Shown one piece after another: positions 33,166-43,099 of a stretch of 64,000 nucleotides of DNA (its first letter is position 1; each line of letters begins with the position of its first letter). The translations under genes and the position numbers were made by a program. This stretch comes from Pseudomonadota bacterium (GTDB taxonomy: Bacteria; Pseudomonadota; Gammaproteobacteria; Steroidobacterales; Steroidobacteraceae): NCBI GenBank assembly GCA_016713725.1, contig JADJOO010000019.1, positions 1-64,000 of the forward strand, given 5' to 3'. The notes under the pieces were generated by a model. It worked only from the letters and a program-made list of their open reading frames with translations, did not search any database and was not told the origin of the DNA.

Positions 33166-36100
33166 GTGTACGCCGAACTGCATTGTCTTTCCAACTTCAG
33201 TTTCCTGCGCGGCGCTTCGCGTCCAGAGGAACTGGTCGAGCGCGCAGCCCAGCTCGGGTATGCCGCGCTCGCCGTCACCGACGAGTGCTCGGTGGCCGGC
33301 GTCGTGCGTGCTCATGTCGCCGCCCGCGAGCACGGTCTCAAGCTCATCGTCGGTTCGGAGTTTCGCCTCGAGGACGGCCTGCGTTGCGTGCTGCTCGCGC
33401 GGGACCGTGCGGGATACGGTCGTCTCTGCCGGCTGATCACTCGCGGACGACGCGCCGCAGCGAAAGGGAACTACCGGCTGTGCCGCCGTGATTTCGAAGA
33501 AATCGCGGCAGGGGACAGGGGATTGGGGTTAGGGGATAGTCGGAATTCGCTGGCAACGCCAGCTTCTGCACTAACCCCCAACCCCTATCCCCTATCCCCT
33601 TTGCTTTGCCTGTGGCTGCCTGCAACGCAACCCGACGCTGCCGAGGCACGCTGGCTCGCCAGGCTCTTCCCCGGCCAGCTCTGGATCGCGGTCGAGCTGC
33701 TGACAACGGGCCGCGATCGCAGGCGACTCGAGCAGTTGCAGGACCTCGGTCGCGAACTTGAACTGCCGCTCGTCGCGGCCGGCGACGCGCACATGCATTC
33801 GCGCGGCCGCCGCGCGCTGCAGGACGTGCTCACCGCAACTCGCATCGGCACCACCGTCGAGCGGGCGGGGCTCGCGCTGTTTCAGAACGGCGAGCGTCAC
33901 TTGCGGCCGATCCAGCGCATTGCGGAACTGCATCCGCCCGAGCTGCTCGCCGCTGCGGTGGAGATCGCCTCGCGCTGCACGTTCTCGCTCGAAGAGCTGC
34001 GTTACGAATATCCGCGCGAGATCGTGCCGGAGGATTACACGCCGGCTGCGTGGCTGCGGCGCCTCACGGAGGAGGGCGCAAGTCACCGCTGGCCGGAAGG
34101 CGTGCCTGCCCCGACGCGACAGGCGATCGAGCACGAGCTCGCGCTGATCGCCGAGCTCGAGTACGAACCGTACTTCCTCACCGTGCACGACATCGTGCGG
34201 TTCGCGCGCTCGCGGCACATTCTCTGCCAGGGTCGCGGCTCGGCAGCGAACTCGGCGGTGTGCTTCTGCCTCGGCATCACCGAAGTCGATCCCGCGCGCA
34301 TGTCCCTGCTGTTCGAGCGCTTCATTTCCAGGGAGCGCAACGAGCCGCCGGACATCGACGTCGACTTCGAGCACGAGCGGCGTGAAGAAGTCATCCAGTA
34401 CATCTACGCGAAGTACGGCCGCGAGCGGGCTGCGCTGACCGCAACGGTCATCAGCTACCGGCCGCGCAGCGCGCTGCGCGACGTGGCGAAGGCGATGGGA
34501 CTCGACCCGCTGCAGGTCGCCGCCCTCGCGCGCTCGATGCAGTGGTGGGACGGCTCGCGCATCGACGAAACCCGGGTGCGTGAAGCTGGCCTGGATCCCG
34601 ACAGTCCGGTGCTCGCAAGGGTATTGACCCTCGCACGGACCCTGCTCGGGTTTCCGCGCCACCTCTCGCAGCACGTCGGCGGATTCGTGATCGCGCGCGA
34701 CCTGCTCGAAGACCTCGTTCCCATCGAGAATGCCTCGATGCCCGACCGCACCGTGATCCAGTGGGACAAGGACGACCTCGACGCGCTCGGCCTGCTCAAG
34801 GTCGACGTGCTCGGGCTTGGCATGCTCGCGGCGATCCGCCGCGCGTTCGACCTCGTGCATGGCTGCCGCGGCCAGCGCTGGACCCTCGCGACCGTGCCCG
34901 CCGAGGACCCGCAGGTCTACGACATGATCGGGCACGGCGACACCGTGGGCGTGTTCCAGATCGAGTCGCGCGCGCAGATGGCGATGCTGCCGCGGCTGCG
35001 GCCACGCTCGTACTACGACCTCGTCATCGAAGTCGCGATCATCCGGCCCGGCCCGATCCAGGGCGACATGGTGCATCCCTACCTGCGCCGGCGCGCGGGC
35101 GAGGAGGCGGTCACGTACCCCAGCGCAGAGGTGGAAGGCGTGCTGAAGCGCACGCTCGGCGTGCCGATCTTCCAGGAGCAGGTGATGCAGCTCGCGATCG
35201 TCGCCGCGGGATTCACGCCGGGCGAGGCGGACCAGTTGCGGCGCGCGATGGCGGCGTGGAAGCGCAAGGGCGGGCTGGGTCACTTCGAAGAGCGGTTGAT
35301 CCACGGCATGCGGGACCGCGGTTATTCCGAGGAGTTCGCGCGACGCATCTTCCAGCAGATCCTCGGTTTCGGCGAATACGGCTTCCCGGAGTCACACGCG
35401 GCCAGCTTCGCGCTGCTCGTGTACGTCTCGGCGTGGCTCAAGCGGCACGAGCCCGCGGCTTTCGCAGCCGCGCTCATCAACAGCCAGCCCATGGGCTTTT
35501 ATGCGCCATCACAGATCGTGCAGGACGCGCAGCGTCACGGCGTCGAGGTGCGCCCGATCGACGTCCGCACGAGCGACTGGGACTGCACCCTGGAGCATCG
35601 TGCTGGTGATTCGCCGGATCCCGCGTTGCGGCTCGGCCTGCGGCTGGTGAAGGGCCTGGCGCGGGAGGCAGCCCAGCGACTGGTGGATGCCCGCGCACGC
35701 AGGCGGGGCCACGCGTTCGAGAGCGCGCAGCAACTGGCGGAGCAGGCCTGCCTCGATCGCCGTTCGATGGGATGCCTGGCGGCGGCGGATGCGTTGGCCG
35801 GCCTCGGCGGGCACCGTTACCGTACCGCCTGGCAAGTGGCCGGCCTCGAGGGCTCGCTGCCCATCCTGCCCGAGGTGCGCATCGCCGAGGGAATTCCGCT
35901 GCTGCGTGCGCCCCGCGAAGGCGAAGACATCGTGGCCGATTACGCGCACACGGGCCTCACGTTGCGGCGTCACCCGGTGGCGGTGTTGCGTGACCAGCTC
36001 GCCGCCCGCGGTTTCGTCGATTCCGCGCAATTGCGTGTACTGACGAACGGCTCGAACGTGCGCACCGCGGGCCTCGTCATCACGCGACAGCGGCCGGGCA

Positions 36101-36333
36101 GCGCCGAAGGCGTCACGTTCGTGACGCTCGAGGACGAGCATGGCTCGATCAACCTGATCGTCTGGCGCGACGTGGCCGAGCGGCAACGCCAGGCATTGAT
36201 CGGCTCACGCCTGCTGGGCCTCGCCGGCAGGCTGCAACGGGAAGGAGAGGTGATGCACGTGATCGCGCATCGGCTCGTCGACCTGAGCCGCTGGCTCGGC
36301 CGGTTACGCTCGGCCTCGCGCGATTTTCACTGA
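33166..36333 (+). CDS. dnaE2: Error-prone DNA polymerase DnaE2 (ImuC)
   Basis: 1055 residues from GTG 33166, full length. It performs SOS-induced mutagenic bypass with ImuA and ImuB. The N-terminal PHP domain begins MYAELHCLSNFSFLRGASRP. The polymerase active site is marked by PDIDVDFEHERREEVIQYIY; thumb and finger segments include RGSAANSAVCFCLGIT and FPRHLSQHVGGFVI. A C-terminal OB fold is recognisable in VRTAGLVITRQRPGSAEGV. An in-frame insertion of about 30 codons (residues 116-145) is made wholly of a palindromic heptamer repeat, in a variable PHP-domain loop. The reading frame is otherwise uninterrupted. Confidence 0.97.
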   Translation: MYAELHCLSNFSFLRGASRPEELVERAAQLGYAALAVTDECSVAGVVRAHVAAREHGLKLIVGSEFRLEDGLRCVLLARDRAGYGRLCRLITRGRRAAAKGNYRLCRRDFEEIAAGDRGLGLGDSRNSLATPASALTPNPYPLSPLLCLWLPATQPDAAEARWLARLFPGQLWIAVELLTTGRDRRRLEQLQDLGRELELPLVAAGDAHMHSRGRRALQDVLTATRIGTTVERAGLALFQNGERHLRPIQRIAELHPPELLAAAVEIASRCTFSLEELRYEYPREIVPEDYTPAAWLRRLTEEGASHRWPEGVPAPTRQAIEHELALIAELEYEPYFLTVHDIVRFARSRHILCQGRGSAANSAVCFCLGITEVDPARMSLLFERFISRERNEPPDIDVDFEHERREEVIQYIYAKYGRERAALTATVISYRPRSALRDVAKAMGLDPLQVAALARSMQWWDGSRIDETRVREAGLDPDSPVLARVLTLARTLLGFPRHLSQHVGGFVIARDLLEDLVPIENASMPDRTVIQWDKDDLDALGLLKVDVLGLGMLAAIRRAFDLVHGCRGQRWTLATVPAEDPQVYDMIGHGDTVGVFQIESRAQMAMLPRLRPRSYYDLVIEVAIIRPGPIQGDMVHPYLRRRAGEEAVTYPSAEVEGVLKRTLGVPIFQEQVMQLAIVAAGFTPGEADQLRRAMAAWKRKGGLGHFEERLIHGMRDRGYSEEFARRIFQQILGFGEYGFPESHAASFALLVYVSAWLKRHEPAAFAAALINSQPMGFYAPSQIVQDAQRHGVEVRPIDVRTSDWDCTLEHRAGDSPDPALRLGLRLVKGLAREAAQRLVDARARRRGHAFESAQQLAEQACLDRRSMGCLAAADALAGLGGHRYRTAWQVAGLEGSLPILPEVRIAEGIPLLRAPREGEDIVADYAHTGLTLRRHPVAVLRDQLAARGFVDSAQLRVLTNGSNVRTAGLVITRQRPGSAEGVTFVTLEDEHGSINLIVWRDVAERQRQALIGSRLLGLAGRLQREGEVMHVIAHRLVDLSRWLGRLRSASRDFH
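33511..33599 (+). repeat. Inverted GGGGATA-type heptamer array inside dnaE2
   Basis: Four heptamers (GGGGACA, GGGGATT, GGGGTTA, GGGGATA; 33511-33538) are mirrored by four complementary units (33572-33599). In the centre is a perfect hairpin GCTGGC-AAC-GCCAGC (33549-33563). It has the same design as the array at 27339-27495 but a different word. The insertion keeps the dnaE2 frame open. Confidence 0.9.
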
Positions 36334-36580
36334 CCCTTGCGCGGCCTCGGGCGGTCGCCCACGTCGTAGTCGTCGAAGTCGCTCAGCAACTCCGACGTGC
36401 GCTTCTGTTCCATCATGCGTTCGAGCTTGCGCCACGCGGGCTCCGCGCCTTTCGGCGCGCCGCGCTTGCGCTTGTCGAGGTCTTGATGAGGCGATCGACG
36501 TCGAGGGCTTCATCGCCCCCGACGACTTCCTCGGTGTCTTCGTCCTCGAACTCGTCCGCTGATTCCGGCTTCTCGTTCAT
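36327..36580 (-). CDS. Small acidic/basic protein, PA3496-like (frameshifted)
   Basis: From ATG 36580 the frame gives MNEKPESADEFEDEDTEEVV and VDRLIK. One missing base at about 36482 then throws it out; in the neighbouring frame it continues DLDKRKRGAPKGAEPAWRKL and RMMEQKRTSELLSDFDDYDV to a stop at 36327. The result would be an 84-residue protein with an acidic head and a basic helical body ending in a DFDDYD motif. This resembles the PA3496 family (putative envelope integrity), an assignment from memory and tentative. It overlaps the dnaE2 end by 7 bases in convergent orientation. Confidence 0.6.
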
Positions 36581-36670
36581 CGAAAAACCCAGTGGGCAAG
36601 GTGCGCGGTTTTATACTTCGGTCGTGGCGAGTCGCGCAAGGCGGTATTCCACGTTCAGCAAGCGGATACA

Positions 36671-37476
36671 TCAATGCAATAAGCTCGCCATGCGGCGCCG
36701 GTACTGCGTGACGAGCGGATCCTGCTCGCCTAGGACCTCGAACGCCTGCAGCAGCGCCCGGCGCCCGGCGTCGTCACCGAACTTCCTGTCGCGTCGCATC
36801 AATTCCAGCCACTCGGCGAGGGCCGTCCCGTAATCGCCTGCCAGCGCATGGTGCGCCGCCAGTGCATGCCGTGCCACCGCGTCGGACGGGTTCGCTGCAA
36901 GGGCAGCGCGCATCGACATGACGTCCGGCTGGGCATTGGCGGTCTGGACGAACGCGAGCCGTGCCCGGAGTGCTCCCAGTTGCGGATGGTCGGCCCGACT
37001 GTTCGCCAGCGCCTCGATCGCCGCAGCCGCCGCTTCCGTGTCGCGCTGGTCCAGCAGTCGCGAGGCGAGGTCCTCGGGACGATCGGACGCCGGTGTCGCA
37101 ACGACCGGCTCGACGACGTCAGGCGCAGGACTGACGTACCGGTCGAGCAGGGCCTTGATGGCCGGTTCCGGCTGCAGGCCCACGAACTGGTCGACCACCT
37201 CACCCCGGTGGATGAGGAGGACGGTCGGGATACTCCGTATCTGAAATGTGATGCCAGCTGTGGCTGTTCCTCGGTATTGACCTTGGCCAGGATGAAGCGG
37301 CCCTCGTAGTCGTCCGCAATCCGGTCGAGCAACGGCATCAGCGTGCGGCAGGGACCGCACCAGGGTGCCCAGAAGTCGACCAGGACGGGCTTCGCGTTCG
37401 AGGCCTCCACGACGTCGGTCATGAAGTTGGCGACGGTGGCATCAATTTTCTGCGCGGCTTCAGGCATCGGGTGCAT
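36671..37476 (-). CDS. cnoX: Thioredoxin-TPR co-chaperone CnoX/YbbN-like (frameshifted)
   Basis: Start region PEAAQKIDATVANFMTDVVE, then the thioredoxin active site FWAPWCGPCRTLMPLLDRI with both cysteines present (E. coli CnoX has lost this). At about 37245 the frame breaks: a missing T turns ASHFQIRSIPTVLL into nonsense in the literal frame. The second half continues HRGEVVDQFVGLQPEPAIKA and a TPR-like C-terminus (ARHALAAHHALAGDYGTALA) to 36671. CnoX protects proteins from oxidative aggregation and hands them to GroEL or DnaK. The intact CGPC suggests it may also act as a reductase. Confidence 0.82.
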
Positions 37477-37623
37477 CCGGATTCGTTGGAAGGGAAGTTT
37501 TCGCGCGCGGCGGGGCCGATGCAAGCTCGTTTCGGGTTGCTCCGTCACAATTAGTCGCTCACGCGCCCGGTGGCTATACTCCCGCCCCCTTTTTTCCACC
37601 ATGAGCCCGGCAAGGAGCCTTCG

Positions 37624-38337
37624 ATGTCGACCACCCGCTTCTCCCACCTCTGCATTGCACTGGCACTCTGCGGCGGCGCCACGCCCGCCCTGGCCGACTG
37701 GACCGGCAAGGGCAACGTCGGCGCGTCGTTTGCGACCGGCAACAGCGAGAACCAGGCAGCCAGCGCCGCGCTCGAACTGAAGAACACGGTCGACAAGTGG
37801 CAGCACACTTTCGGCTTCGCCGGCAATTACGGCAGCGAGAGCGGCACCACCACGGCGCAGCGCTGGGAATTCCGCGGCCAGACCCAGTACGCCTTCACCG
37901 AACGCGCCTATGCCTTCGGCGCCGGCCGCTACGACGATGACCGGTTCAGCCAGTACAACTACCAGGCCTCGCTGGCTGGTGGTCTCGGTTACAGGATCAT
38001 CGACAGTGAGCGCACCAAGCTGTGGGTGCAGGGCGGCCCTGGCTACCGCTACGCCGAGATCCTCCAAACGGGTGAGTCGGAAGATGGCGTCATCTTCCGC
38101 GGCGACCTGGGCTTCGACCACCAGCTCACCGAAACGACCAAGATCGTCGACCGTCTCCTCGTGGAAGCCGGTTCGGACAACACTTACGTGCAGAACGACC
38201 TAGGCCTCGAGGTCACGATCTCCGGCGGGTTGGGCCTGCGCGTGGGTTACCAGGTGCGTCACAACACCGACGTGCTGCCCGGCGTCGAGAAAACCGACAC
38301 GCTCACGACTGTGGGGCTGCTCTACGAGACGAAGTAA
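37624..38337 (+). CDS. DUF481 outer-membrane protein (YdiY-like)
   Basis: 237 residues from ATG 37624, with AAGGAG at ideal spacing. After a signal peptide (LCIALALCGGATPALA), the protein is a series of amphipathic beta-strands rich in aromatic residues (WTGKGNVGASFATGNSENQA; YAFGAGRYDDDRFSQYNYQA; LGLRVGYQVRHNTDVLPGVE) ending TLTTVGLLYETK, as expected for a small outer-membrane barrel. DUF481 proteins such as E. coli YdiY have no firm function. It is a single-gene unit: the cnoX gene diverges upstream and a strong terminator follows. Confidence 0.9.
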   Translation: MSTTRFSHLCIALALCGGATPALADWTGKGNVGASFATGNSENQAASAALELKNTVDKWQHTFGFAGNYGSESGTTTAQRWEFRGQTQYAFTERAYAFGAGRYDDDRFSQYNYQASLAGGLGYRIIDSERTKLWVQGGPGYRYAEILQTGESEDGVIFRGDLGFDHQLTETTKIVDRLLVEAGSDNTYVQNDLGLEVTISGGLGLRVGYQVRHNTDVLPGVEKTDTLTTVGLLYETK

Positions 38338-38348
38338 CCTTCCCGTAA

Positions 38349-38402
38349 CGCAGTGCAACAGGTCCCGCGCGGGGGAACCCCCGCGGGACGACTGCGTTTT
38401 TG
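38349..38402 (+). terminator. Rho-independent terminator after the DUF481 gene
   Basis: Outer stem CGCAGT/ACTGCG and inner stem GTCCCGCG/CGCGGGAC-type pairing with GGGGG-AA-CCCCC at the tip, followed by TTTTT. It lies 11 bases past the stop and would insulate putA. Confidence 0.85.
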
Positions 38403-38439
38403 GATAGAATCGGGGATCATTTCTGCAGGCGAATCTCCC

Positions 38440-41400
38440 ATGTCTGGTTCGACTCGCGAAGCGCCCTCGTCGCGCTTCCTGTTTCCCGACGTCCAGGACT
38501 TCCTGACCCCGGTCGGTCAGGCGATCAACGACAATTTCCTGGGTGACGAGGAAGCGCTGGTCCGCTCGCTGGCGGACAGGGCTCGCCTGGATCCCGCGCA
38601 GCACGACGAAGTGCAGGCCACGGCACGCAAGCTCGTCGAGGCGGTGCGCCGGGCGCCCGCCGCCAAGACCGGGCTCGACGCGTTTCTCCGGCAGTACGAC
38701 CTGTCGTCGCAGGAGGGCGTCATCCTCATGTGCCTCGCCGAGGCGCTGCTGCGCATTCCCGATGACGAGACAGCCGATCGCCTGATCGCCGACAAGCTGC
38801 GCGCCGGTGACTGGGCCAGTCACCTGGGCGACAGCCAGTCCCTGTTCGTCAATGCCTCGACCTGGGGTTGATGCTCACGGGCCGCATCGTGCGGCTTGAT
38901 CCGAACGACGTCGCCGCGCCGGAAGGTGTGATGAGTCGTGTCGTCGGCCGCATGGGCGAACCCGTCGTGCGCACGGCAATGCGCCAGGCGATGCGCATCA
39001 TGGGCCACCAGTTCGTGATGGGCCGCACGATGAAGGAGGCGCTCGACAACTCGTTGAGCGGCGCCAACAGGCGGTACCGCTATACGTTCGACATGCTGGG
39101 CGAGGCAGCGCTGACCACGGCCGACGCCACCCGGTATTTCGATGCCTACCGTACGGCCATCGGCGCTCTCGCGGCGCGCGTCAACGAATACCCGGACTTC
39201 GAATCGCGTCCGAGCATCTCCGTGAAGCTTTCCGCGATGCACCCGCGGTTCGAGCGGTCGCACCGCCAGCGCGTCCATCGCGAACTCACGCCGCGCCTGG
39301 TCGAACTGTGCCGGCTGGCTCGCGATGCCGGCATTGCGCTGACGCTCGATACGGAAGAGTCCGAGCGGCTGGAACTCACGCTGGAACTGCTGGCCGCCGT
39401 CTGCCGCGATTCCTCGCTCGCCGGCTGGAACGGCTTCGGCATCGCCGTGCAGACCTACCAGAAGCGCGCACTGCCGATGCTGAAGTACATCGTCGGCCTC
39501 GCGCAGGAGACGAACCGCATCCTGCACGTGCGCCTCGTCAAGGGCGCCTACTGGGACGCCGAGATCAAGCGTGGCCAGGAGCGCGGCCTGCCGGGTTACC
39601 CGCTGTACACGCGCAAGCCCAACACCGACGTGTCGTACCTGGCGTGCGCGAGCTACGTGTTCGAGCAAGGCAAGGACGTGCTGTATCCGCAGTTCGCCAC
39701 TCACAACGCGCACACCGTTGCGGCTGTTGCGAGCATGGCAAAGAAGGCCGGGTTCGAATTCGAGTTCCAGCGCCTGCACGGCATGGGTGAGGAACTCTAT
39801 ACGCACGTCACGGACCCGAGCGGTCTCGGCATTCCGTGCCGCGTATACGCCCCGGTCGGCGAGCACGAAGACCTGCTGCCGTACCTCGTGCGCCGCCTGC
39901 TCGAGAACGGTTCGAACACGTCGTTCGTCAACCGCATCGTCAACGAGAACGAGCCGGTCGACGCGATCATTGCGGACCCGGTGCGCACCGTCGACGGCTT
40001 CGACCAGGTCGCGCATCCGCGCATTCCGCAGCCACTCGACATCTACCAGCCGGAACGCAGGAACTCGCTGGGCGTGCATCTCGCGAACGGCGCGGTGTGC
40101 AAGGCGATGGCAGAGCGCATGGAACACGTGTCGCGTCGTCCCTGGGTGGCAGCTCCGCTGGTCGGCGGTGAGGAGAAGAGCGGGGCTGCAGACACCATCC
40201 GCAATCCTGCCAATCACGCCGACGTCGTCGGCAGCGTAGCGAATGCGACGGCAGAGCACGTGCGCGCGGCGATCGACATCGCGGTGCAGGCGCAGCCGGC
40301 CTGGGACGCCACACCCGCAGGAGTGCGCGGCGACGCGCTCGACAAGGCAGCCGACCTGTTCGAGGAGAGCACGGCGGAACTGGTCGCCATGTGCGTGCGC
40401 GAGGCGGGCAAATCGGTGCCGGATGGCATCGCCGAAGTCCGTGAAGCCGTCGACTTCCTGCGTTACTACGCGGCTCGCGCCAGGCAAGAGTTCGCGAGCC
40501 CGCAACGAATGCCGGGACCAACCGGCGAAAGCAACGAGCTCAGCCTGCAGGGGCGCGGCGTGTTTACCTGCATCAGTCCCTGGAATTTCCCGCTCGCGAT
40601 CTTCGCGGGACAGGTCGCTGCCGCGCTGGCGGCGGGCAATGCCGTGCTGGCGAAGCCGGCCGAGCAGACTGCGCTCGTGGCGGCGCATGCCGTGCGCCTG
40701 CTTCTGCGGGCGGGTGTGCCAGCCGACGTGCTGCATTTCCTGCCGGGCGATGGGGCCATCGTGGGTGCCGCTGCGGTTGCCGATCCGCGGATTGCGGGGG
40801 TCGCTTTCACCGGCTCCACCGATACCGCGCGGATCATCAATCGCACGCTGGCTGCCCGCAATGGACCGATCGGCGCGTTGATTGCGGAAACCGGCGGCCA
40901 GAACGCGATGATCGTCGACAGTTCGGCGCTGCCGGAACAGGTCGTCATCGATGCGGTCCAGTCGGCGTTCAACAGCGCAGGACAACGCTGCTCAGCACTG
41001 CGCGTGCTGTGCGTGCAGGAGGACATTGCGCCAAAGGTCAAGCGACTGCTGGCCGGGTACATGGAGGAACTCGTGGTCGGTGACCCCGCGTACCTCGAAA
41101 CCGACGTCGGCCCCGTCATCGACGAGGCGGCGCGCGCCATGCTCGAAGGGCATGCGCACGAAGTCATGCAGTCGGCAGCCTGGCATCACCGCATCAAGTT
41201 GCCCGAAAGCACCCGTACCGGCACGTTCGTCGCGCCCCTCGCGGTGGAGATTTCCTCGCTGTCGATGCTCGATCGTGAGTGGTTCGGCCCGATCATGCAC
41301 ATCGTGACCTACAAGGCGCGCGACCTCGAGGCGCTCGTGGATGCCATCAACGCAACGGGCTTTGGCCTCACGTTCGGCATTCACAGCCGCATCGACGGTA

Positions 41401-41624
41401 CCGTGCGGCGCGTGGCGAGCCGGGTTGCCGCCGGCAACGTCTACGTCAACCGCAACATCATCGGCGCCGTCGTCGGCACGCAACCGTTCGGCGGCTCGGG
41501 TCTGTCGGGCACGGGACCGAAGGCGGGCGGGCCGTTCTATCTCCACCGCTACGCACACGAGCGCACGGTGACGGTCAATACCTCGGCGGTGGGCGGCAAC
41601 GCGTCGCTGCTGGCGATGGAGTGA
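38440..41624 (+). CDS. putA: Bifunctional proline dehydrogenase / L-glutamate gamma-semialdehyde dehydrogenase (frameshifted)
   Basis: It converts proline to glutamate in two steps. The first 143 codons (PDVQDFLTPVGQAINDNFLG ... NASTWG) end at a TGA created by one missing G at about 38866; the rest (LMLTGRIVRLDPNDVAAPEG onward) is in the next frame to 41624. PRODH barrel: RPSISVKLSAMHPRFE, RLVKGAYWDAEIKRGQ, RLLENGSNTSFVNR. P5CDH: ISPWNFPLAIFAGQVAAALA, FTGSTDTARI, ETGGQNAMIVD and the catalytic Cys in NSAGQRCSALR. It lacks the N-terminal ribbon-helix-helix repressor domain of E. coli PutA. Start ATG 38440. Confidence 0.93.
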
Positions 41625-41649
41625 GCGGGTTGGCCCGCGCAAGGCGCCC

Positions 41650-43023
41650 ATGAACCTCAGCGTCCTCGACATTTTCAAGGCCGGCGTCGGCCCGTCGAGC
41701 TCCCACACCATGGGGCCGATGAATGCCGCCTGCGCGTTCGCGCACGACCTCGAGTCGATGTCGTTGCTGGGACGCGTCGACAAGGTCGCGGCGCAGGTCT
41801 ATGGCTCGCTGGCCCTGACCGGCCGGGGGCACTGCACGGATCGCGCGATCCTGCTCGGCCTCGAAGGCAACCAGCCGGCTACGATCGATCCGGCCGCGAT
41901 GGAGCCGTCGCTCGAACGCATCCGCGGCACAGGCCGCATCCTGCTCGCAGGCAAGCACGAAATCGCCTTCGACGAGCCGCTCGACCTCTTGTTTCACCGC
42001 GAGCAGACCCTGCCGCAACACCCCAACGGCATGCGTTTCACCGCGCTCGACGCAGCGGGCAGCGTGCTGCACCAGGAGGAGATCTTCTCCACCGGCGGGG
42101 GGTTCATCGTCCGCGCCGGCGACTTCGGCAAGCCGCATGCAGGCGGGCCGCAGGTCGATGTTCCGCATTCGTTTGCATCCGGGCACGAACTGCTCGAGAC
42201 GGCCCGCAGTTGCGGTCTCGAGCTGCACGAGCTGATGCTCGAGAACGAGCGAGCCTTCCGGCCCGATGGCGAGACGCGCGCTGCGTTGCTCAACCTCTGG
42301 TCGATCATGGATGGCTGCATCCAGCGGGGGTTCGAAGCGAATGGGCTGCTCCCGGGCGTGCTCAAGGTGCGCCGTCGTGCGTCGCGCATGCAGCGTGTGC
42401 TGCTGGAGCAGTCGTCACAGCAGCGTCCGCTCGATGCGATCGAGTGGGTAAATGCCTTCGCACTGTCGGTGAACGAGGAGAACGCTGCCGGCGGGCGCGT
42501 GGTCACGGCCCCCACGAATGGCGCTGCGGGCATCGTGCCGGCCGTGCTCGCGTACTACCGCAAGTTCGAGCCGGGTGCGAGCGAGAACGGCATCGTGCGC
42601 TTCCTGCTGGTAGCAGGCGCCATCGGCATGCTCTACAAGCGCAATGCCTCGATATCGGGCGCCGAGATGGGCTGCCAGGGCGAGGTCGGCGTCGCGTGCT
42701 CGATGGCCGCCGCGGGCCTCGTCGCGGCTCTCAATGGCACCAACGAGCAGGTGGAGAACGCAGCTGAGATCGGCATGGAGCACAACCTCGGGCTCACCTG
42801 CGATCCGATTGCCGGGTTGGTGCAGATTCCCTGCATCGAGCGCAACGCGATGGGCGCGGTGAAGGCGATCAATGCCGCACGACTCGCGATGCGCGGCGAC
42901 GGCACGCACAAGGTTTCGCTGGACCAGGTGATCGCGACGATGCGCCAGACCGGTCACGACATGTCGACGATCTACAAGGAAACCAGCCAGGGCGGCCTGG
43001 CGGTCAACGTTCCGGAATGTTGA
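41650..43023 (+). CDS. sdaA: L-serine ammonia-lyase (L-serine deaminase), iron-sulfur type
   Basis: 457 residues, the single-chain form. It deaminates serine to pyruvate with a 4Fe-4S cluster. The beta domain begins SVLDIFKAGVGPSSSHTMGP. The alpha domain carries GAEMGCQGEVGVACSMAAAG and LGLTCDPIAGLVQIPCIERN, with the cluster cysteines, and ends DMSTIYKETSQGGLAVNVPE. It follows putA by 25 bases on the same strand, so the two amino-acid-catabolic genes may be co-transcribed. As an Fe-S enzyme it depends on the SUF system encoded downstream. Confidence 0.96.
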   Translation: MNLSVLDIFKAGVGPSSSHTMGPMNAACAFAHDLESMSLLGRVDKVAAQVYGSLALTGRGHCTDRAILLGLEGNQPATIDPAAMEPSLERIRGTGRILLAGKHEIAFDEPLDLLFHREQTLPQHPNGMRFTALDAAGSVLHQEEIFSTGGGFIVRAGDFGKPHAGGPQVDVPHSFASGHELLETARSCGLELHELMLENERAFRPDGETRAALLNLWSIMDGCIQRGFEANGLLPGVLKVRRRASRMQRVLLEQSSQQRPLDAIEWVNAFALSVNEENAAGGRVVTAPTNGAAGIVPAVLAYYRKFEPGASENGIVRFLLVAGAIGMLYKRNASISGAEMGCQGEVGVACSMAAAGLVAALNGTNEQVENAAEIGMEHNLGLTCDPIAGLVQIPCIERNAMGAVKAINAARLAMRGDGTHKVSLDQVIATMRQTGHDMSTIYKETSQGGLAVNVPEC

Positions 43024-43099
43024 GGAAGGTAATAGGAAGGGTGAAGGAATGGTGAATGGTGGCGCGACTGCACTCACTCTCACTTCCGCGGGGAGGTCG

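Noticed and set aside
33592..35304. 570-codon minus-strand frame opposite dnaE2
   Set aside because: Shadow of DnaE2, with low-complexity His/Arg/Ala composition and no motif.
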